The notes beneath the pieces were generated by a model. That model worked only from the letters and a program-made list of their open reading frames with translations. It was not told the origin of the DNA and made no database searches. A program made the position numbers and the translations under genes. DNA of 64,000 nt from Dyella sp. AtDHG13 (GTDB lineage Bacteria; Pseudomonadota; Gammaproteobacteria; Xanthomonadales; Rhodanobacteraceae): contig NZ_QICJ01000001.1 of assembly GCF_003201105.1 (NCBI RefSeq), positions 186,001 to 250,000 of the forward strand, read 5' to 3'. Below are positions 43,431-53,557 of the stretch, in pieces. Within the stretch, counting starts at the first letter, position 1; every line of letters starts with the position of its first letter.

Positions 43431-43757
43431 TTAGTAGCCTCGTGGCTGGGTGAAGGCGCCTTCGACGATCTGTGCTATCAGGGCGTGTGCGTCGGCAGGA
43501 TCCTTTCCGCCCGCGCCGCCCCAGGTCAGCGTCGCCGCGCCGTTCTTCGAGGTATCCAGGATCATCGCGGCGCGATAAGGCGCGAAGCCGCCAATCTCGT
43601 AGAACACCACGCAGCGATCGTTCGACACGGCACCGATCAGCAACCGCCGCCAGGGCAAGCGCGGGCCTTTCGCGATGACATCGGTGGCCTGGTAAGGCTG
43701 CCCGGGATTGGCCAGCTCGGCATCGCGCGTATGCGTCAGCGCCCCGCCAAAGTTCTA
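43431..43757 (-). pseudogene. Frameshifted, 5'-truncated gene remnant
   Basis: On the minus strand the last 75 codons read as a plausible protein end (RLLIGAVSNDRCVVFYEIGG...VEGAFTQPRGY). Upstream, sensible sequence continues in a different frame (GALTHTRDAELANPG), so near 43700 one base appears to be missing. The upstream frame then hits a stop at once. No family recognised. An intact 75-aa gene starting at TTG 43658 is a less likely alternative. Confidence 0.45.
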
Positions 43758-43974
43758 GTCAGGAATTCACCGCCGCCAAAGCGGCGTGAACGCATCCTGG
43801 ATGCCCCGGTAAGAAGATACGTTTGATGGCGCCAAAGGTCTGTAGGCGAATTCCTACGTGACGAATGCGGGGCTGTTCAGAGACTTGGAGGGAGCACTGC
43901 GCCCCTTGTTAGACCGGGCTTAGTTGATATCCCCGGAGTTCCACGAAGATTGTTAGCCAGGACTAATACGCCCA

Positions 43975-44007
43975 AAGAAAAAGGCACTTAGCTTGCGCTA
44001 AGTGCCT
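43975..44007 (-). terminator. Rho-independent terminator of the tRNA operon
   Basis: Stem aggcacttagc (43982-43992) / gctaagtgcct (43997-44007) with TTGC loop. On the minus strand it is followed by TTTTTCTTT. It lies 8 bases after the tRNA-Lys 3' end. Confidence 0.88.
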
Positions 44008-44015
44008 GATTCAAT

Positions 44016-44091
<76 letters not shown>

Positions 44092-44122
44092 GGAAAACTC
44101 ATATTGTCTTTAACTGCTCAAC

Positions 44123-44199
44123 TGGGGTGGAAGATGGGACTCGAACCCACGACCCTCGGAATCACAATCCGATGCTCTAACCAGCTGAGCTACATCCAC
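44123..44199 (-). tRNA. tRNA-His (anticodon GTG)
   Basis: 77 nt with encoded CCA. Anticodon loop TTGTGAT. The discriminator is C73 and the base before G1 is G, giving the G-1:C73 pair that is the hallmark of tRNA-His. Confidence 0.95.
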
Positions 44200-44212
44200 C
44201 GCATTGTTGAAC

Positions 44213-44289
44213 TGGCGCGCCCGACAGGAATCGAACCTGCAACCGTCGGCTTAGAAGGCCGATGCTCTATCCGGTTGAGCTACAGGCGC
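44213..44289 (-). tRNA. tRNA-Arg (anticodon TCT)
   Basis: 77 nt with encoded CCA. Anticodon loop CTTCTAA, acceptor gcgcctg paired with cgggcgc, T-loop gttcgattc. Confidence 0.95.
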
Positions 44290-44316
44290 TTGTGCACATT
44301 GTGCATAGCATCTGCA

Positions 44317-44393
44317 TGGTCGGGGCAGAGGGATTCGAACCCCCGACATCCAGCTCCCAAAGCTGGCGCTCTACCAGGCTGAGCTATACCCCG
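44317..44393 (-). tRNA. tRNA-Pro (anticodon TGG)
   Basis: 77 nt with encoded CCA. Anticodon loop TTTGGGA between ccagc and gctgg, acceptor cggggta/tgccccg. Confidence 0.95.
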
Positions 44394-44567
44394 ATTTCGA
44401 ACCCTCAACCGCTTTCGCGGGCTGAAGCTTTGAAATGCTACGGGTGACGCCTAGCCTAGTCAATCCGTATCAAAGCACACCGAACATCCATCGTTCGTTC
44501 GGTCCGTTTGGCGATTCACTGCCTTGCGGTGCAAGCCGCGATGCGAACATCACCTCTTGCTGTTAAA

Positions 44568-44644
44568 TGGCGCGCCCGGAGAGATTCGAACTCCCGACCA
44601 CCAAGTTCGTAGCCTGGTACTCTATCCAACTGAGCTACGGGCGC
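44568..44644 (-). tRNA. tRNA-Arg (anticodon ACG)
   Basis: 77 nt with encoded CCA. Anticodon loop CTACGAA (A34 is normally edited to inosine by TadA). First gene of the operon, about 55 bases after the promoter start. Confidence 0.95.
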
Positions 44645-44706
44645 GTTTTTAACCTTTGCCTTGCCGCTTAACCACCGAGGTGGAAAGCGCCGAAGCGAGA
44701 AGCGGA

Positions 44707-44735
44707 ATTATTCAGATTCGAGGGCAGTGCGTCAA
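44707..44735 (-). promoter_or_regulatory. Sigma70 promoter of the tRNA operon
   Basis: On the minus strand TTGACG (44730-44735), a 17-base spacer and AATAAT (44707-44712), each one base from consensus. An A-rich tract directly upstream resembles an UP element. Leader to tRNA-Arg is about 55 bases. Confidence 0.78.
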
Positions 44736-45007
44736 TACTTTTTTTCAGTTTTTTTTCATCGCCGTCTGAGAATCTTCACGTTCGGCGGTGAAAGCACGTT
44801 CACCCGAGCCGCTTAGTTTAGCCGTCCGGTTCACCCTCGGCTAGACCTTTGCGCAAAAAAATTTCGCGAATGCTTTCCTGCGCGGCGAAATCCCGCGCGT
44901 CATTCGCCATGTCACGCCCCTGCCCCGCATCGCGCGACGTTTGCGCGCGGTTGCGCAGGCGCGGCCCGCAGTCGCCCTCTCGCATGTTTGGTACTCGTCA
45001 CGCGCAT

Positions 45008-45036
45008 AAAAAAGGGTGGCCGCATGGCCACCCTTT
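45008..45036 (-). terminator. Rho-independent terminator downstream of ftsH
   Basis: Stem aaagggtggcc (45011-45021) / ggccacccttt (45026-45036), loop GCAT. On the minus strand it is followed by a T-run, 20 bases after the ftsH stop. Confidence 0.88.
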
Positions 45037-45056
45037 CATTCGCTTCATCGCAACGA

Positions 45057-47006
45057 TCAGAGATCGCCGATGCGGCTCTGCGTGGCCGGGTCGCCGACCT
45101 TGGCGCCGGTGTCGCCACGCGGCGGCGGAGGCGGCGGCGTGGAGCCCGTGCCGGAGTTCTTCGACCAATCGGCCGGCGGGCCGGGCACGCGGCCAGCCAT
45201 GATGTCGTCGATCTGGTGCGCGTCGATGGTTTCGTACTGCAGCAGCGCATCGGCCATCACGTGCAGCTTCTCGATGTTGTCGGTGAGCAGCTGCTTGGTG
45301 CGCGAGTAGGCGCGATCCAGGATGGAGCGCACTTCCTCGTCGATCTTGCGCGCGGTCTCGTCGGAGACGTTCTTGTGCTGCGTCACGGCGCGGCCCAGGA
45401 ACACCTCGTCCTCTTCCTCGCCGTAGGTCACCGGGCCGAGCTTGTCGGACAGGCCCCACTTGGTGGCCATGTTGCGGGCCATCTTGGTGGCGCGCTCGAT
45501 GTCGTTGGACGCACCGGTGGTGACCTTGTCCTCGCCGAAGATCAGCGCCTCGGCCACGCGGCCGCCGTACAACGAGCACAGCTGCGATTCGATCGCCACG
45601 CGGTTCATGCTGTACTTGTCGCCTTCCGGCAGATACATGGTCACGCCCAGCGCGCGGCCGCGCGGGATGATGGTGACCTTGTAGACCGGGTCGTGCTCGG
45701 GCACGAGGCGGCCGACGATGGCATGGCCGGCTTCGTGATAGGCGGTCAGCTTCTTCTCGTCCTCGCTCATGGCCATCGAGCGGCGCTCGGTGCCCATCAG
45801 GATTTTGTCGCGCGCCTTGTCCATGTGGATCATGCGCACGTCGCGGGCGTTCTCGCGCGCGGCGAACAGTGCCGCCTCGTTGACGAGGTTGGCCAGATCC
45901 GCGCCGGAGAAGCCGGGCGTGCCGCGGGCGATGGTCATGGGATCCACGTCGGCGGCGGTGGGCACGCGACGCAGGTGCACCTTCAGGATCTGCTCGCGGC
46001 CCTTCACGTCCGGCAGACCGACCACCACCTGGCGGTCGAAACGGCCCGGACGCAGCAGCGCGGGGTCGAGCACGTCGGGACGGTTGGTGGCGGCGATGAC
46101 GATGACACCCTCGGTGCCCTCGAAGCCATCCATTTCCACCAGCAGCTGGTTCAGGGTCTGCTCGCGCTCGTCATGACCGCCGCCCAGGCCGGCGCCACGA
46201 TGGCGACCGACGGCGTCGATTTCGTCGATGAAGATGATGCACGGCGCGTGCTTCTTGGCCTGCTCGAACATGTCGCGCACGCGGCTGGCGCCGACGCCCA
46301 CGAACATTTCCACGAAGTCCGAGCCGGAGATGGAGAAGAACGGCACCTTGGCCTCGCCGGCGATGGCCTTGGCGAGCAGGGTCTTGCCGGTGCCCGGCGG
46401 GCCCACCATGAGCACGCCGCGCGGAATCTTGCCGCCGAGCTTCTGGAACTTGCCGGGGTCGCGCAGGAACTCCACCAGCTCGCCCACTTCTTCCTTGGCT
46501 TCGTCGCAGCCGGCGACGTCGCTGAAGTTGACCTTGATCTGGTCCTCGCCCTGCAGCTTGGCGCGCGAGCGGCCGAAGCTCATGGCGCCGCGCCCGCCGG
46601 CACCGGCCTGCATCTGGCGCATGAACCAGATGAACACGCCGACGATCAGGATGATGGGCAACCAGTTGAGCAGCAGGCCCAGCAGCGAGAAGCCGTTGTT
46701 GGACGGCTCCTGGCGGACCTCCACGCCCTTGTCCTGCATCTGCTTGACCACCGAGTTGGTGGACCAGCCCAGGACCGGCGCGACGGTACGGAACGAGCTG
46801 CCGTCCTTCAGCTTGCCGGTGATGGCCGCCGGCTGGTCGGCGCTGATGGTGGCCGAGGACACGTTGCCGTTGTCCACGCTCTGCACGAAGCTGCTGTAGG
46901 GCAGGTCCGAAGAGGCACCACCGTGCGGATTGAAGCTCTGGAACACCGTCAGCAGTACGACTGCGATGATCAGCCAGAGCAGGAGGTTTTTCGCCATTTC
47001 ATTCAT
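45057..47006 (-). CDS. ftsH: ATP-dependent zinc metalloprotease FtsH
   Basis: 649 aa, the normal FtsH length. Two N-terminal spans (about 8-25 and 103-123) flank a periplasmic domain. AAA+ module with Walker A GPPGTGKT (about 205), Walker B IIFIDEID and the second region of homology. Zinc protease motif HEAGH near 427. Membrane-anchored hexamer that degrades misassembled membrane proteins and short-lived regulators such as LpxC. Its start overlaps the rlmE stop (ATGA). The C-terminal tail is Pro/Gly-rich (TPPPPPPRG). An ATG three codons in (46997) is an alternative start. Confidence 0.97.
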   Translation of the reverse strand: MNEMAKNLLLWLIIAVVLLTVFQSFNPHGGASSDLPYSSFVQSVDNGNVSSATISADQPAAITGKLKDGSSFRTVAPVLGWSTNSVVKQMQDKGVEVRQEPSNNGFSLLGLLLNWLPIILIVGVFIWFMRQMQAGAGGRGAMSFGRSRAKLQGEDQIKVNFSDVAGCDEAKEEVGELVEFLRDPGKFQKLGGKIPRGVLMVGPPGTGKTLLAKAIAGEAKVPFFSISGSDFVEMFVGVGASRVRDMFEQAKKHAPCIIFIDEIDAVGRHRGAGLGGGHDEREQTLNQLLVEMDGFEGTEGVIVIAATNRPDVLDPALLRPGRFDRQVVVGLPDVKGREQILKVHLRRVPTAADVDPMTIARGTPGFSGADLANLVNEAALFAARENARDVRMIHMDKARDKILMGTERRSMAMSEDEKKLTAYHEAGHAIVGRLVPEHDPVYKVTIIPRGRALGVTMYLPEGDKYSMNRVAIESQLCSLYGGRVAEALIFGEDKVTTGASNDIERATKMARNMATKWGLSDKLGPVTYGEEEDEVFLGRAVTQHKNVSDETARKIDEEVRSILDRAYSRTKQLLTDNIEKLHVMADALLQYETIDAHQIDDIMAGRVPGPPADWSKNSGTGSTPPPPPPRGDTGAKVGDPATQSRIGDL

Positions 47007-47653
47007 GCACGGTTCTCGCCCGATTGCCCGCCGTGGATCTTTCGCCCCACGGCCAATGCATACACCTCCCGCGAACGTGCGCGGGAGGCCTTAGGTTTAC
47101 GCATCGTTACGCGGGTGAAGTCTGCGCGCAAGCTACGTATGTATTCGTCAAAGCCGGTCCCCTGGAACAACTTGATCAGGAACGACCCGCCCGGCTTCAG
47201 CCAGTGGCGGCTGAAATCCAGTGCCAGCTCGGCCAGGTCCATCGCCCGGATCTGGTCGGCCAGGGCCACACCACTCATATTGGGGGCCATATCAGACAGC
47301 ACAAGATCGACCTGCTGGCCATGCAGGCGGCTTTCCAGCTCGCGCAGGACCGATTCCTCACGAAAGTCGCCCTGGAGGAAATCTACTCCGCCTATGCCCT
47401 GCATGGGCAGGATATCCATCGCCACCACGTGGCCGGTGTCGCCCAGACGCTGGCGCACCAGCTGCGACCATCCGCCGGGGGCGGCGCCCAGATCCACCAC
47501 GCGCATGCCGGGCTTGAGCAGGCGATCCTTGTCGATCAGCTCCTCCAGCTTGAAGACCGCGCGCGAGCGCAGGCCCTCGGCCTGGGCCTTTTTCACATAG
47601 ACATCATCGAAGTGTTCCCGCAGCCAGCGGGAACTGCTTTTGCTGCGAGACAT
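47003..47653 (-). CDS. rlmE: 23S rRNA 2'-O-ribose U2552 methyltransferase RlmE (FtsJ/RrmJ)
   Basis: 216 aa. SAM motif [11 protein letters not shown] (about 57-67), [12 protein letters not shown] with the catalytic Asp, a late Lys in LIKLFQG and a final Glu in REVYALA give the K-D-K-E tetrad. It methylates U2552 in the A-loop of 23S rRNA. The rlmE-ftsH pairing is the common heat-shock operon of proteobacteria. Confidence 0.96.
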   Translation of the reverse strand: MSRSKSSSRWLREHFDDVYVKKAQAEGLRSRAVFKLEELIDKDRLLKPGMRVVDLGAAPGGWSQLVRQRLGDTGHVVAMDILPMQGIGGVDFLQGDFREESVLRELESRLHGQQVDLVLSDMAPNMSGVALADQIRAMDLAELALDFSRHWLKPGGSFLIKLFQGTGFDEYIRSLRADFTRVTMRKPKASRARSREVYALAVGRKIHGGQSGENRA

Positions 47654-47737
47654 GGGTCGGCAACGGCCACAGATACGGGGGAGATGGTCGCATGATACCC
47701 TTAGCGGTCCTATCGCAGCGAATCCGAGACTGAACGC

Positions 47738-48034
47738 ATGGCACTTTCCCCCTCGCAGCGCCGTTACCTGCGCAGCCTTGCGCACGATCTCAACCCCGTC
47801 ATCCTGCTGGGTGCCAAGGGCGCGACCGACGCCGTGCTCAAGGAACTGGACCTGGCCCTGTCTCACCACGAGCTGGTCAAGGTGAAGCTCTCCGGCGGCG
47901 ACAAGGAAGAGCGCCAGGCGCAGATCGACTTCTTCACCGAGGGCACCGGCGCGGAAAACGTGCAGCAGATCGGCCACATCGTGGTGCTGTTCCGCCGCAA
48001 CGAGGACGAGCCCAAGCTCGCCCTGCCCCGCTGA
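47738..48034 (+). CDS. yhbY: CRM-domain RNA-binding protein YhbY
   Basis: 98 aa, a single CRM/YhbY domain: [26 protein letters not shown] and the HELVKVKL strand-loop. It associates with pre-50S ribosomal particles in known homologues. Divergent from rlmE, 84 bases apart, an arrangement conserved in many gammaproteobacteria. Confidence 0.93.
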   Translation: MALSPSQRRYLRSLAHDLNPVILLGAKGATDAVLKELDLALSHHELVKVKLSGGDKEERQAQIDFFTEGTGAENVQQIGHIVVLFRRNEDEPKLALPR

Positions 48035-48050
48035 ACCCAGGGCCTGGCTG

Positions 48051-48431
48051 ATGGACCTTTCGCTCGATCGTCCCGGCAATTACCTGTTCGTCCGGCGGGT
48101 GGATGCCCGTTCGATCGTCGTGGTCGACCGCGAACTCACCGCCAGCTTCCTGTTGTCGCCCGAACGCGCCGTCGAGAACTGGCCGGTAACGGCCGCAAGC
48201 GAACTCGATGCCAGCCATGTCGAGGCCATTCTCGAACTGAAGCCGGAAGTGGTGCTGCTGGGCACGGGTGAACGGCAGGTGTTCCCCGCCCACGCCTTCA
48301 TGGCCGGCCTGCTGCGCAAGGGCGTGGGCGTGGAAGTGATGGACAATGCCGCCGCGGCGCGCACCTACGACCTGCTGGCCGGCGAAAGCCGCCGCGTGGT
48401 TGCCGCGTTCATACTTCCAGAGCAGAAGTGA
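48051..48431 (+). CDS. Mth938-like (DUF498) domain protein
   Basis: 126 aa. Pattern [24 protein letters not shown] and [25 protein letters not shown] match the Mth938/NDUFAF3-like fold. The bacterial role is not established. It starts 16 bases after yhbY, so it is likely co-transcribed. Confidence 0.88.
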   Translation: MDLSLDRPGNYLFVRRVDARSIVVVDRELTASFLLSPERAVENWPVTAASELDASHVEAILELKPEVVLLGTGERQVFPAHAFMAGLLRKGVGVEVMDNAAAARTYDLLAGESRRVVAAFILPEQK

Positions 48432-48440
48432 GTGAAGAGG

Positions 48441-48473
48441 AGTGAGAGAGAGAGCCAGAGGCCTTCTCTCACT
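48441..48473. terminator. Stem-loop between convergent genes, possible terminator
   Basis: agtgagaga (48441-48449) pairs with tctctcact (48465-48473), inside a GA/TC-rich tract. The T-run is weak, so this is tentative. Confidence 0.4.
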
Positions 48474-48502
48474 ACTCACTTCTCACTCTTGTTTTCTGGC
48501 TC

Positions 48503-49486
48503 TCACCGCGAAGGCAGGTAGCCCATAGGGTCGACCGGGTTGCCGTCCTTGCGAATCTGGAACTGCAGCTCGTCGCGCGATGCGCCGGTCGAGCCCATTT
48601 CCGCGATCTGCTGGCCCGCGGTGACGCGCTGGCCTTCCTTCACCAATCGCTTGCTGTTGTGGCCGTAGGCCGACAGGTAGCTGTCGTTGTGCTTAACAAT
48701 GACCAGCTCGCCGTAGCCGACGAGGCCGTTGCCGCTGTAGACGACGACGCCATCGGCCGCCGCGCGCACGGGGTCGCCCGCCTTGCCACCGATCTCGATG
48801 CCGGGGATGGCATCGCCCGACTGGAAGCGCTTGAGCAGCGTACCGTCCGCCGGCCAGCGCCAGGTGACGCCGCCATTGCTGCGCGTCGCGCCCGGCGCCG
48901 CCGGGGTGGGCGGTGCCGGTGGCGGCGTGTTGCTGGCGGTGGCGGCGGGTGCGCCCGCCACCGGAACGACCGGCGTGGTCACGGCCGCGGGCGCCGTTGA
49001 GGTATGCGCCGGGGCCACCGCACTGGCGGCGGGCGCCGGTGGCGCGGTGGCTGCCGTGTCGGCCGGCGACGTCGTTGCCGGCTGGAATCCCTGCTGGGTT
49101 TCCTGCGCCGGCGCCGCAGCGTGCGCGGCCGGTGCGGCCGGCTTGGCGGTCGCCACGACCGGCGCGGTGTGCATGGCGGCCGCCGCAGGCGGCTTGCCGT
49201 TGGCGGGCGCCAGTTGCAGCTCCTGGCCGGGCCAGATCGTGTACGGCGAGTCGATGTGGTTCCAGCTGGCCAGGTCGCGGAAGTCCACGCCGTTGCGGAA
49301 GGCGATGGAATAAAGCGTGTCGCCCTTCACCACCTTGTAGGTTCCGCCCGGCGCGGGACGGGTGGACGGCGCGACGACGCGCGAGGAGCTGTTGGCTGCC
49401 GGTTCCACGACGACGGATCGTTGCGTGCCGCAGGCAGCCAGCAGGACGGCGGAGGCAAGGGTCAGCGACCGGAGATATCCATTCAT
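48503..49486 (-). CDS. nlpD: Murein hydrolase activator lipoprotein NlpD-like
   Basis: 327 aa from the ATG at 49486. Lipobox LLAACG near residue 18, LysM domain (YKVVKGDTLYSIAFRNGVDF, about 50-95), a long Ala/Pro/Thr low-complexity linker (about 105-220) and a C-terminal M23/LytM domain (about 230-325). The LytM domain lacks the full HxxxD...HxH zinc set (reads GIEIGGKAG and SAYGHN), as expected for NlpD/EnvC-type amidase activators rather than active peptidases. It lies downstream of surE-pcm-yqaA, the usual neighbourhood. Confidence 0.92.
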   Translation of the reverse strand: MNGYLRSLTLASAVLLAACGTQRSVVVEPAANSSSRVVAPSTRPAPGGTYKVVKGDTLYSIAFRNGVDFRDLASWNHIDSPYTIWPGQELQLAPANGKPPAAAAMHTAPVVATAKPAAPAAHAAAPAQETQQGFQPATTSPADTAATAPPAPAASAVAPAHTSTAPAAVTTPVVPVAGAPAATASNTPPPAPPTPAAPGATRSNGGVTWRWPADGTLLKRFQSGDAIPGIEIGGKAGDPVRAAADGVVVYSGNGLVGYGELVIVKHNDSYLSAYGHNSKRLVKEGQRVTAGQQIAEMGSTGASRDELQFQIRKDGNPVDPMGYLPSR

Positions 49487-49563
49487 GTCGGCCAGCATAG
49501 CGAGGCGGAACGGTATTTTCATGCGTGCCGTGGCGACGGGCGCGTGAACCCGCCCGCCGATAT

Positions 49564-50172
49564 TCAACGTGACAGGAACCACCACACCGCCAGCGCGGCC
49601 AGGATGATCAGTGCCGCCCAGCCAATGCGCTCGATGTGCTTGTGCAGAATGCGCTCGGCGCGCTCGCCGAAGATGCGGATGAGCAGCGCCAGCAGCCACA
49701 CGCGCTTGCCGCGGCCGATGGCCATGCACACCAGGAACGGGACGATGGGCACGCCCACGATGCCCGCCGCCCAGGTGACGAACTTCATCGGCACCACCGG
49801 CTGCAGCGCCGCCAGCGCCAGCACCACCATCAGGCCCAGCCAATGCTGGTTCATCTGCATGCGCAGGTTGTCCACGCCCTTATCGATGGGCGCGAGCAGG
49901 TGCAGGCTGTCCAGCAACGGCGACAGCGCGTGGAAGGCCCAATGGCCCAGCGCGTAGCCCACCAGCGAACCCAGCAGCGAGAACAGCAGGCTGATGTTGG
50001 CGTAGAAGAACGCCTTGTGGCGCTTGCCCAGCATCATCGGCGCCAGCATCACTTCCGGCATGATGGGGAAGATGAAGGCTTCGACGAAACTCAGGCCGCA
50101 CAGAAAGTACACGGCCCTGGGGTGGCGCGCCCACGTGAGCGCGCGCGCATACAGCGGTCCAAACAGACGCAT
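49564..50172 (-). CDS. yqaA: YqaA/DedA-like membrane protein (VTT domain)
   Basis: 202 aa from the ATG preceded by AAGGAAG. Four or five hydrophobic spans. The motif FVEAFIFPIMPEVMLAPMML followed by a re-entrant ALGH...PVVPMKFVTWAAGIVG is typical of the SNARE-associated/VTT family. DedA-like proteins are linked to undecaprenyl-phosphate or phospholipid flipping; YqaA's own role is not settled. It lies between pcm and nlpD. Confidence 0.9.
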   Translation of the reverse strand: MRLFGPLYARALTWARHPRAVYFLCGLSFVEAFIFPIMPEVMLAPMMLGKRHKAFFYANISLLFSLLGSLVGYALGHWAFHALSPLLDSLHLLAPIDKGVDNLRMQMNQHWLGLMVVLALAALQPVVPMKFVTWAAGIVGVPIVPFLVCMAIGRGKRVWLLALLIRIFGERAERILHKHIERIGWAALIILAALAVWWFLSR

Positions 50173-50194
50173 GCTTAGAAGCTTCCTTGTGGCA

Positions 50195-50875
50195 TCAGCC
50201 GATGCCGCCGAGCAGAGGCACGAAACTGACGGCGGCCAGTTCCTCCTGGACGAAATCGCCCTGCCCGTCGCCACGCATGCGGATCAGCGTCTGGTTGCTG
50301 GGTGAACCCACCGGCGCCACCAGCACGCCGGTGGGGCTGAGCTGGTCGAGCACAGCGTGCGGAATCGCATCGCCGGCCGCGGTGAGGATGATGGCATCGA
50401 ACGGGGCTTCATCTGCCCAACCGAGCTTGCCGTCGTCGTGGCGCGAACGGATGTTGCTCAGGCCCAGCTGGCGGAAGCGACGGCGGGCCTGGCGCAGCAG
50501 TTCCTCGATGCGCTCCACCGTGTAGACCTGCGGCACCAGCTGGGCCAGCACCACGGCCTGGTAGCCCGAGCCGGTGCCGATTTCCAGCACCTTCTGCGGC
50601 ATGCCGAATTCCAGCAGCGCCTCGGTCATGCGCGCCACCACCCAGGGTTGGGAAATGGTCTGGCCATGGCCGATGGGCAGCGCCGTGTTTTCATAGGCGC
50701 GCGAGTGCAGCGCCTGGTCGATGAAATGATGGCGCGGCGTATTGCGGATCACGTCGATCACGCGCTGGTCGCGGATGCCTTCGTCCTTGAGCTTGACGGC
50801 CAGGCGGTCACGCGCGCGCTGCGAGGTCATCCCCTCGCCTTTCAATGCCGATGGCGGCAACGGATGCACGTTCAT
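50195..50875 (-). CDS. pcm: Protein-L-isoaspartate O-methyltransferase
   Basis: 226 aa from the ATG at 50875. The strongest ribosome site (AAAGGCGAGGGG) precedes an internal ATG at 50830, which gives the E. coli-length protein, so the start is uncertain. Core motifs: [22 protein letters not shown] (SAM) and [13 protein letters not shown]. It methylates isoaspartyl residues to repair damaged proteins. Starts inside the end of surE, the conserved order. Confidence 0.95.
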   Translation of the reverse strand: MNVHPLPPSALKGEGMTSQRARDRLAVKLKDEGIRDQRVIDVIRNTPRHHFIDQALHSRAYENTALPIGHGQTISQPWVVARMTEALLEFGMPQKVLEIGTGSGYQAVVLAQLVPQVYTVERIEELLRQARRRFRQLGLSNIRSRHDDGKLGWADEAPFDAIILTAAGDAIPHAVLDQLSPTGVLVAPVGSPSNQTLIRMRGDGQGDFVQEELAAVSFVPLLGGIG

Positions 50876-50879
50876 GCCC

Positions 50880-51674
50880 TCACGCTGCCTCATCGGCCGG
50901 ATTGCCGCCAGCGACGCCCTTGTTGAGCGCGCCGACCCAGCTGCTGACCTTTTCCAACGCCTGGAAACGGGTCAGGTCGACGTGGATGGGCGTCACCGAG
51001 ACGTAGCCACGACGCACCGCGTTGAAGTCCGTGCCGGGGCCGGCATCATCCACGTCGCCGGCCGGGCCGATCCACCAGATTTCCTTGCCGCGCGGGTCCG
51101 TCTGCTTGATGCACGGTTCGGAACGGTGGCGCTTGCCCAGGCGCGTCACTTCAAAGCCGCGGATCTGCTCCCACGGCAGGTCCGGCACGTTGACGTTGAG
51201 AATGGTGTCGGCTGGCAGCGGATCGACCCGCAGGCGCTGCATCAGCAGCAGCACCGCATTGGCGGCCGACTCGTAGTGCTCGCCCTTGTGATCCTTGCTG
51301 ACCAGCGACACCGCGATGGCTGGCAGGCCTAGAAAACGCCCTTCCATCGCGGCTGACACGGTGCCGGAATAAATGACGTCGTCGCCAAGGTTAGCCGAAT
51401 TGTTGATGCCGGACACCACCATGTCGGGCTCGTGATCGAGCATGCCGGCCAGCGCCAGGTGCACGCAGTCCGTCGGCGTGCCGGCCACGCGGTAGTAACC
51501 GTTGTCCATGCGCAGCGCGCGGATGGGCGCGTCGAGCGTGAGGGAATTGCTGGCGCCGGAGCGGTCGCGGTCAGGCGCCACTACGGTCACCTGGCCGATC
51601 GCGCCAAGGCGCTCGGCGAGCACGCGGATGCCCGGTGCATCCACGCCGTCGTCGTTTGAAACCAGAACTCGCAT
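50880..51674 (-). CDS. surE: 5'/3'-nucleotidase SurE
   Basis: 264 aa. N-terminal [16 protein letters not shown] with the metal-binding Asp pair, [18 protein letters not shown] with the metal Asn/Ser, and a C-terminal dimerisation arm. Divalent-metal-dependent nucleotidase acting on nucleoside monophosphates. Length matches the family (about 250-265). Confidence 0.97.
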   Translation of the reverse strand: MRVLVSNDDGVDAPGIRVLAERLGAIGQVTVVAPDRDRSGASNSLTLDAPIRALRMDNGYYRVAGTPTDCVHLALAGMLDHEPDMVVSGINNSANLGDDVIYSGTVSAAMEGRFLGLPAIAVSLVSKDHKGEHYESAANAVLLLMQRLRVDPLPADTILNVNVPDLPWEQIRGFEVTRLGKRHRSEPCIKQTDPRGKEIWWIGPAGDVDDAGPGTDFNAVRRGYVSVTPIHVDLTRFQALEKVSSWVGALNKGVAGGNPADEAA

Positions 51675-51857
51675 GATGATCCGTTCAAAGCCAGTCGCGG
51701 CAGCGCGGCATGGGCAGCGCTCGCCGGGTCAAGCCCGAAGTCTACCGGACCGGCGCGGCGGTTTCACATCACGCCCGCTCACGTTTCAGACGCCTGACGC
51801 CAGCGGCTCAGCGCGGCCGCGACACCGCCATGACGCGCGTGCATTAGGATTCAAACC

Positions 51858-52403
51858 ATGAAGCCGAGCCGCCCCAACCCCGTTTCCGACGATGACGCCC
51901 GCCTGTTCCGCGACGCCATCGGCGAAGTGACGCCGCTCGCCCCCGCCGAACCCGCGCCGGCCATGCCCAAACCCGAACCGCTCGCCCGCATGCTCGAAGC
52001 GGACGAGGCCGCCGTGCCCGGCGAACTGCTGGACATGGCGTTCGACCCAACCCTGATCGAGGTGGGCGAGGAACTGAGCTATCTGAGGGACGGCTATCCA
52101 CCCAAGCTGCTGCGCCAGCTCAAGCGCGGCCAGTACAGCATCCAGGACGAAATCGACCTGCACCAGATGAACGCCGCCACGGCGCAGGCGGTGATCGGGG
52201 AGTTCCTGGCGGAGGCGAAGCACAACGGCATCCGTTGCGTGCGCATCGTGCATGGGAAGGGCTTGCGCTCGCGTGCGACGGGTCCGGTGTTGAAGGCGTT
52301 GACCGATCGCATCCTTCGTCGTCGCGACGATGTGGTGGCGTTTGCTTCGGCGCGGCCGATGCAGGGTGGGACGGGGGCGGTGGTGGTGCTGTTGAAGGGG
52401 TAG
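51858..52403 (+). CDS. Smr (small MutS-related) domain protein
   Basis: 181 aa. An acidic/Pro-rich N-terminal region (about 1-90) is followed by an Smr domain with IDLHQMN (DLHG-like motif 1, about 99) and VRIVHGKGLRS (HGKG motif 2, about 131). Smr proteins are endonucleases involved in DNA recombination or ribosome rescue; the short SmrB-like type rescues collided ribosomes in E. coli. The first motif has DLHQ instead of DLHG/DLHR. Divergent from surE and followed by repeat module B. Confidence 0.9.
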   Translation: MKPSRPNPVSDDDARLFRDAIGEVTPLAPAEPAPAMPKPEPLARMLEADEAAVPGELLDMAFDPTLIEVGEELSYLRDGYPPKLLRQLKRGQYSIQDEIDLHQMNAATAQAVIGEFLAEAKHNGIRCVRIVHGKGLRSRATGPVLKALTDRILRRRDDVVAFASARPMQGGTGAVVVLLKG

Positions 52404-52615
52404 ATGTGGGCGTGGTCGTGTTGGGTGTTGCTGACTTAGCCCAGACCCACGTTGGACGAGTGCGAAGTGTGCCTCCCGGCGGGCTCTCACAATCTGACCT
52501 CACCGTTTCATTCTTTAGCTGTCATTCCTGCGAACCCGACAAAAGGAGGTAAGGGCGGGTTTGGCTGTCGTGCAGCGAGCTCTTGCAACCTTGCCTCGCC
52601 GTTTCATTCTTTAGC

Positions 52616-52648
52616 CCGTCATTCCTGCGAAGGCAGGAATCCAGTGAC
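52616..52648. repeat. REP-like palindrome (module B, left)
   Basis: Same sequence and flanks ('gtttcattctttagcc' before, 'ccagtgactt' after) as 25414. Confidence 0.8.
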
Positions 52649-52749
52649 TTTTGCTTTTGGTTCTTACCCTATAGGCTTACGGTTGCCGAGATTCCGCGAT
52701 CTGGCCGCCTACGCGGCGGGCGTTTCGATCGTCTGCCGACGCTCGAGTC

Positions 52750-52779
52750 ACTTTTCTTTTGCTGGCCCAAAAGAAAAGT
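52750..52779. repeat. Hairpin of left arm, module B
   Basis: acttttctttt / aaaagaaaagt with an 8-base loop, identical to 25551-25580. Confidence 0.75.
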
Positions 52780-53228
52780 AACCCAAAGAAAATGGCCTTT
52801 AGAGCCAACGCCGGTAGCATTCCGTAGGGATAAGCCCGAACGGGTGAGGTGCGTTGTGGTTTGGCAACCTCCGCCGCTACACAGCGGGTAACTTGGAGCG
52901 CTTCGCAACGCGCCGTAGCGCAGAGGGCTTAAAGCAGCGTGCGCTACGCTTCCCGATCGCTGAGGCTAGGTAAAGGCGACGCTACGCTTCCCGACCCGTG
53001 TGGAGAACTCGCCACCTTGTGGCAAGACATTCCTGTAGCGCGGCACTCCATTTCCGGAACACGACACTCCGACACAACACCGCACTCCTACCCTTAGCAG
53101 CCGCTCAAATCTCGCGTGAGTCCACATTTCGCCTCACCCGTCATCCCCGCGAAAACGGGAGGCGCTTCATCAACAACCGAAGGCTGGTCATCCAGTGCCT
53201 TTAAAGCCTTCTCGCAGCGTGCAAAGTC

Positions 53229-53260
53229 GCTGGATCCCCGCTTTCGCGGGGATGACGGTG
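53229..53260. repeat. REP-like palindrome (module B, centre)
   Basis: 'gctggatccccgctttcgcg' then 'gggatgacgg', matching 25996 in module A. A broken facing partner lies at 53140-53162. Confidence 0.75.
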
Positions 53261-53403
53261 AGGGAATGGAGCCGCTTCGGAGATTTTGAACAGCCTCTAA
53301 GGCAGGCGCCTAGCGCCTGCCACGACGCGATGTGCCGCGCAGCGGCACGAGCCGTCGGCTTTGGACTTTGGGCTCTTGATCTGCCGGGTCCCCGTATGAG
53401 GCG

Positions 53404-53530
53404 GCGGACGGGTGGAGATCAGGCCCCGCAGGGGTGCCTGGCAGGGATGCCAGGCACTTTTCGTCGGGGCAGGAGCCCCGTCGAAAAGCCCGTAACCCGT
53501 CCGCGTACCTTCCGGGCAAAGCCCGGAAGG
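53404..53530. repeat. Nested palindromes replacing the 24-bp hairpin of module A
   Basis: Outer pair gcggacgggt (53404-53413) / acccgtccgc (53495-53504). Inside are a 9-bp hairpin (53434-53442/53449-53457) and an imperfect one with arms 'cttttcgtcgggg' and 'ccccgtcgaaaag'. A 10-bp hairpin with AAA loop follows (53508-53530). Confidence 0.75.
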
Positions 53531-53557
53531 CGCCTCATCCGGGGGGCCCTTCTCTTT

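Larger units (their letters stand above)
43372..44015. other. Intergenic region with gene remnant and tRNA terminator
   Basis: About 640 bases holding a frameshifted remnant (43431-43757) and the tRNA operon terminator (43975-44007). The stretch 43760-43970 shows nothing recognised. Confidence 0.5.
44645..45056. other. Intergenic region: tRNA promoter and ftsH terminator
   Basis: 412 bases. They contain the tRNA operon promoter (44707-44735), poly-T tracts at 44740-44758 and the ftsH terminator at 45008. The middle (44770-44995) shows nothing recognised. Confidence 0.55.

Noticed and set aside
43760-43970. Insertion-sequence remnant next to the frameshifted gene
   Set aside because: No terminal inverted repeats, target duplication or transposase-like frame could be seen.
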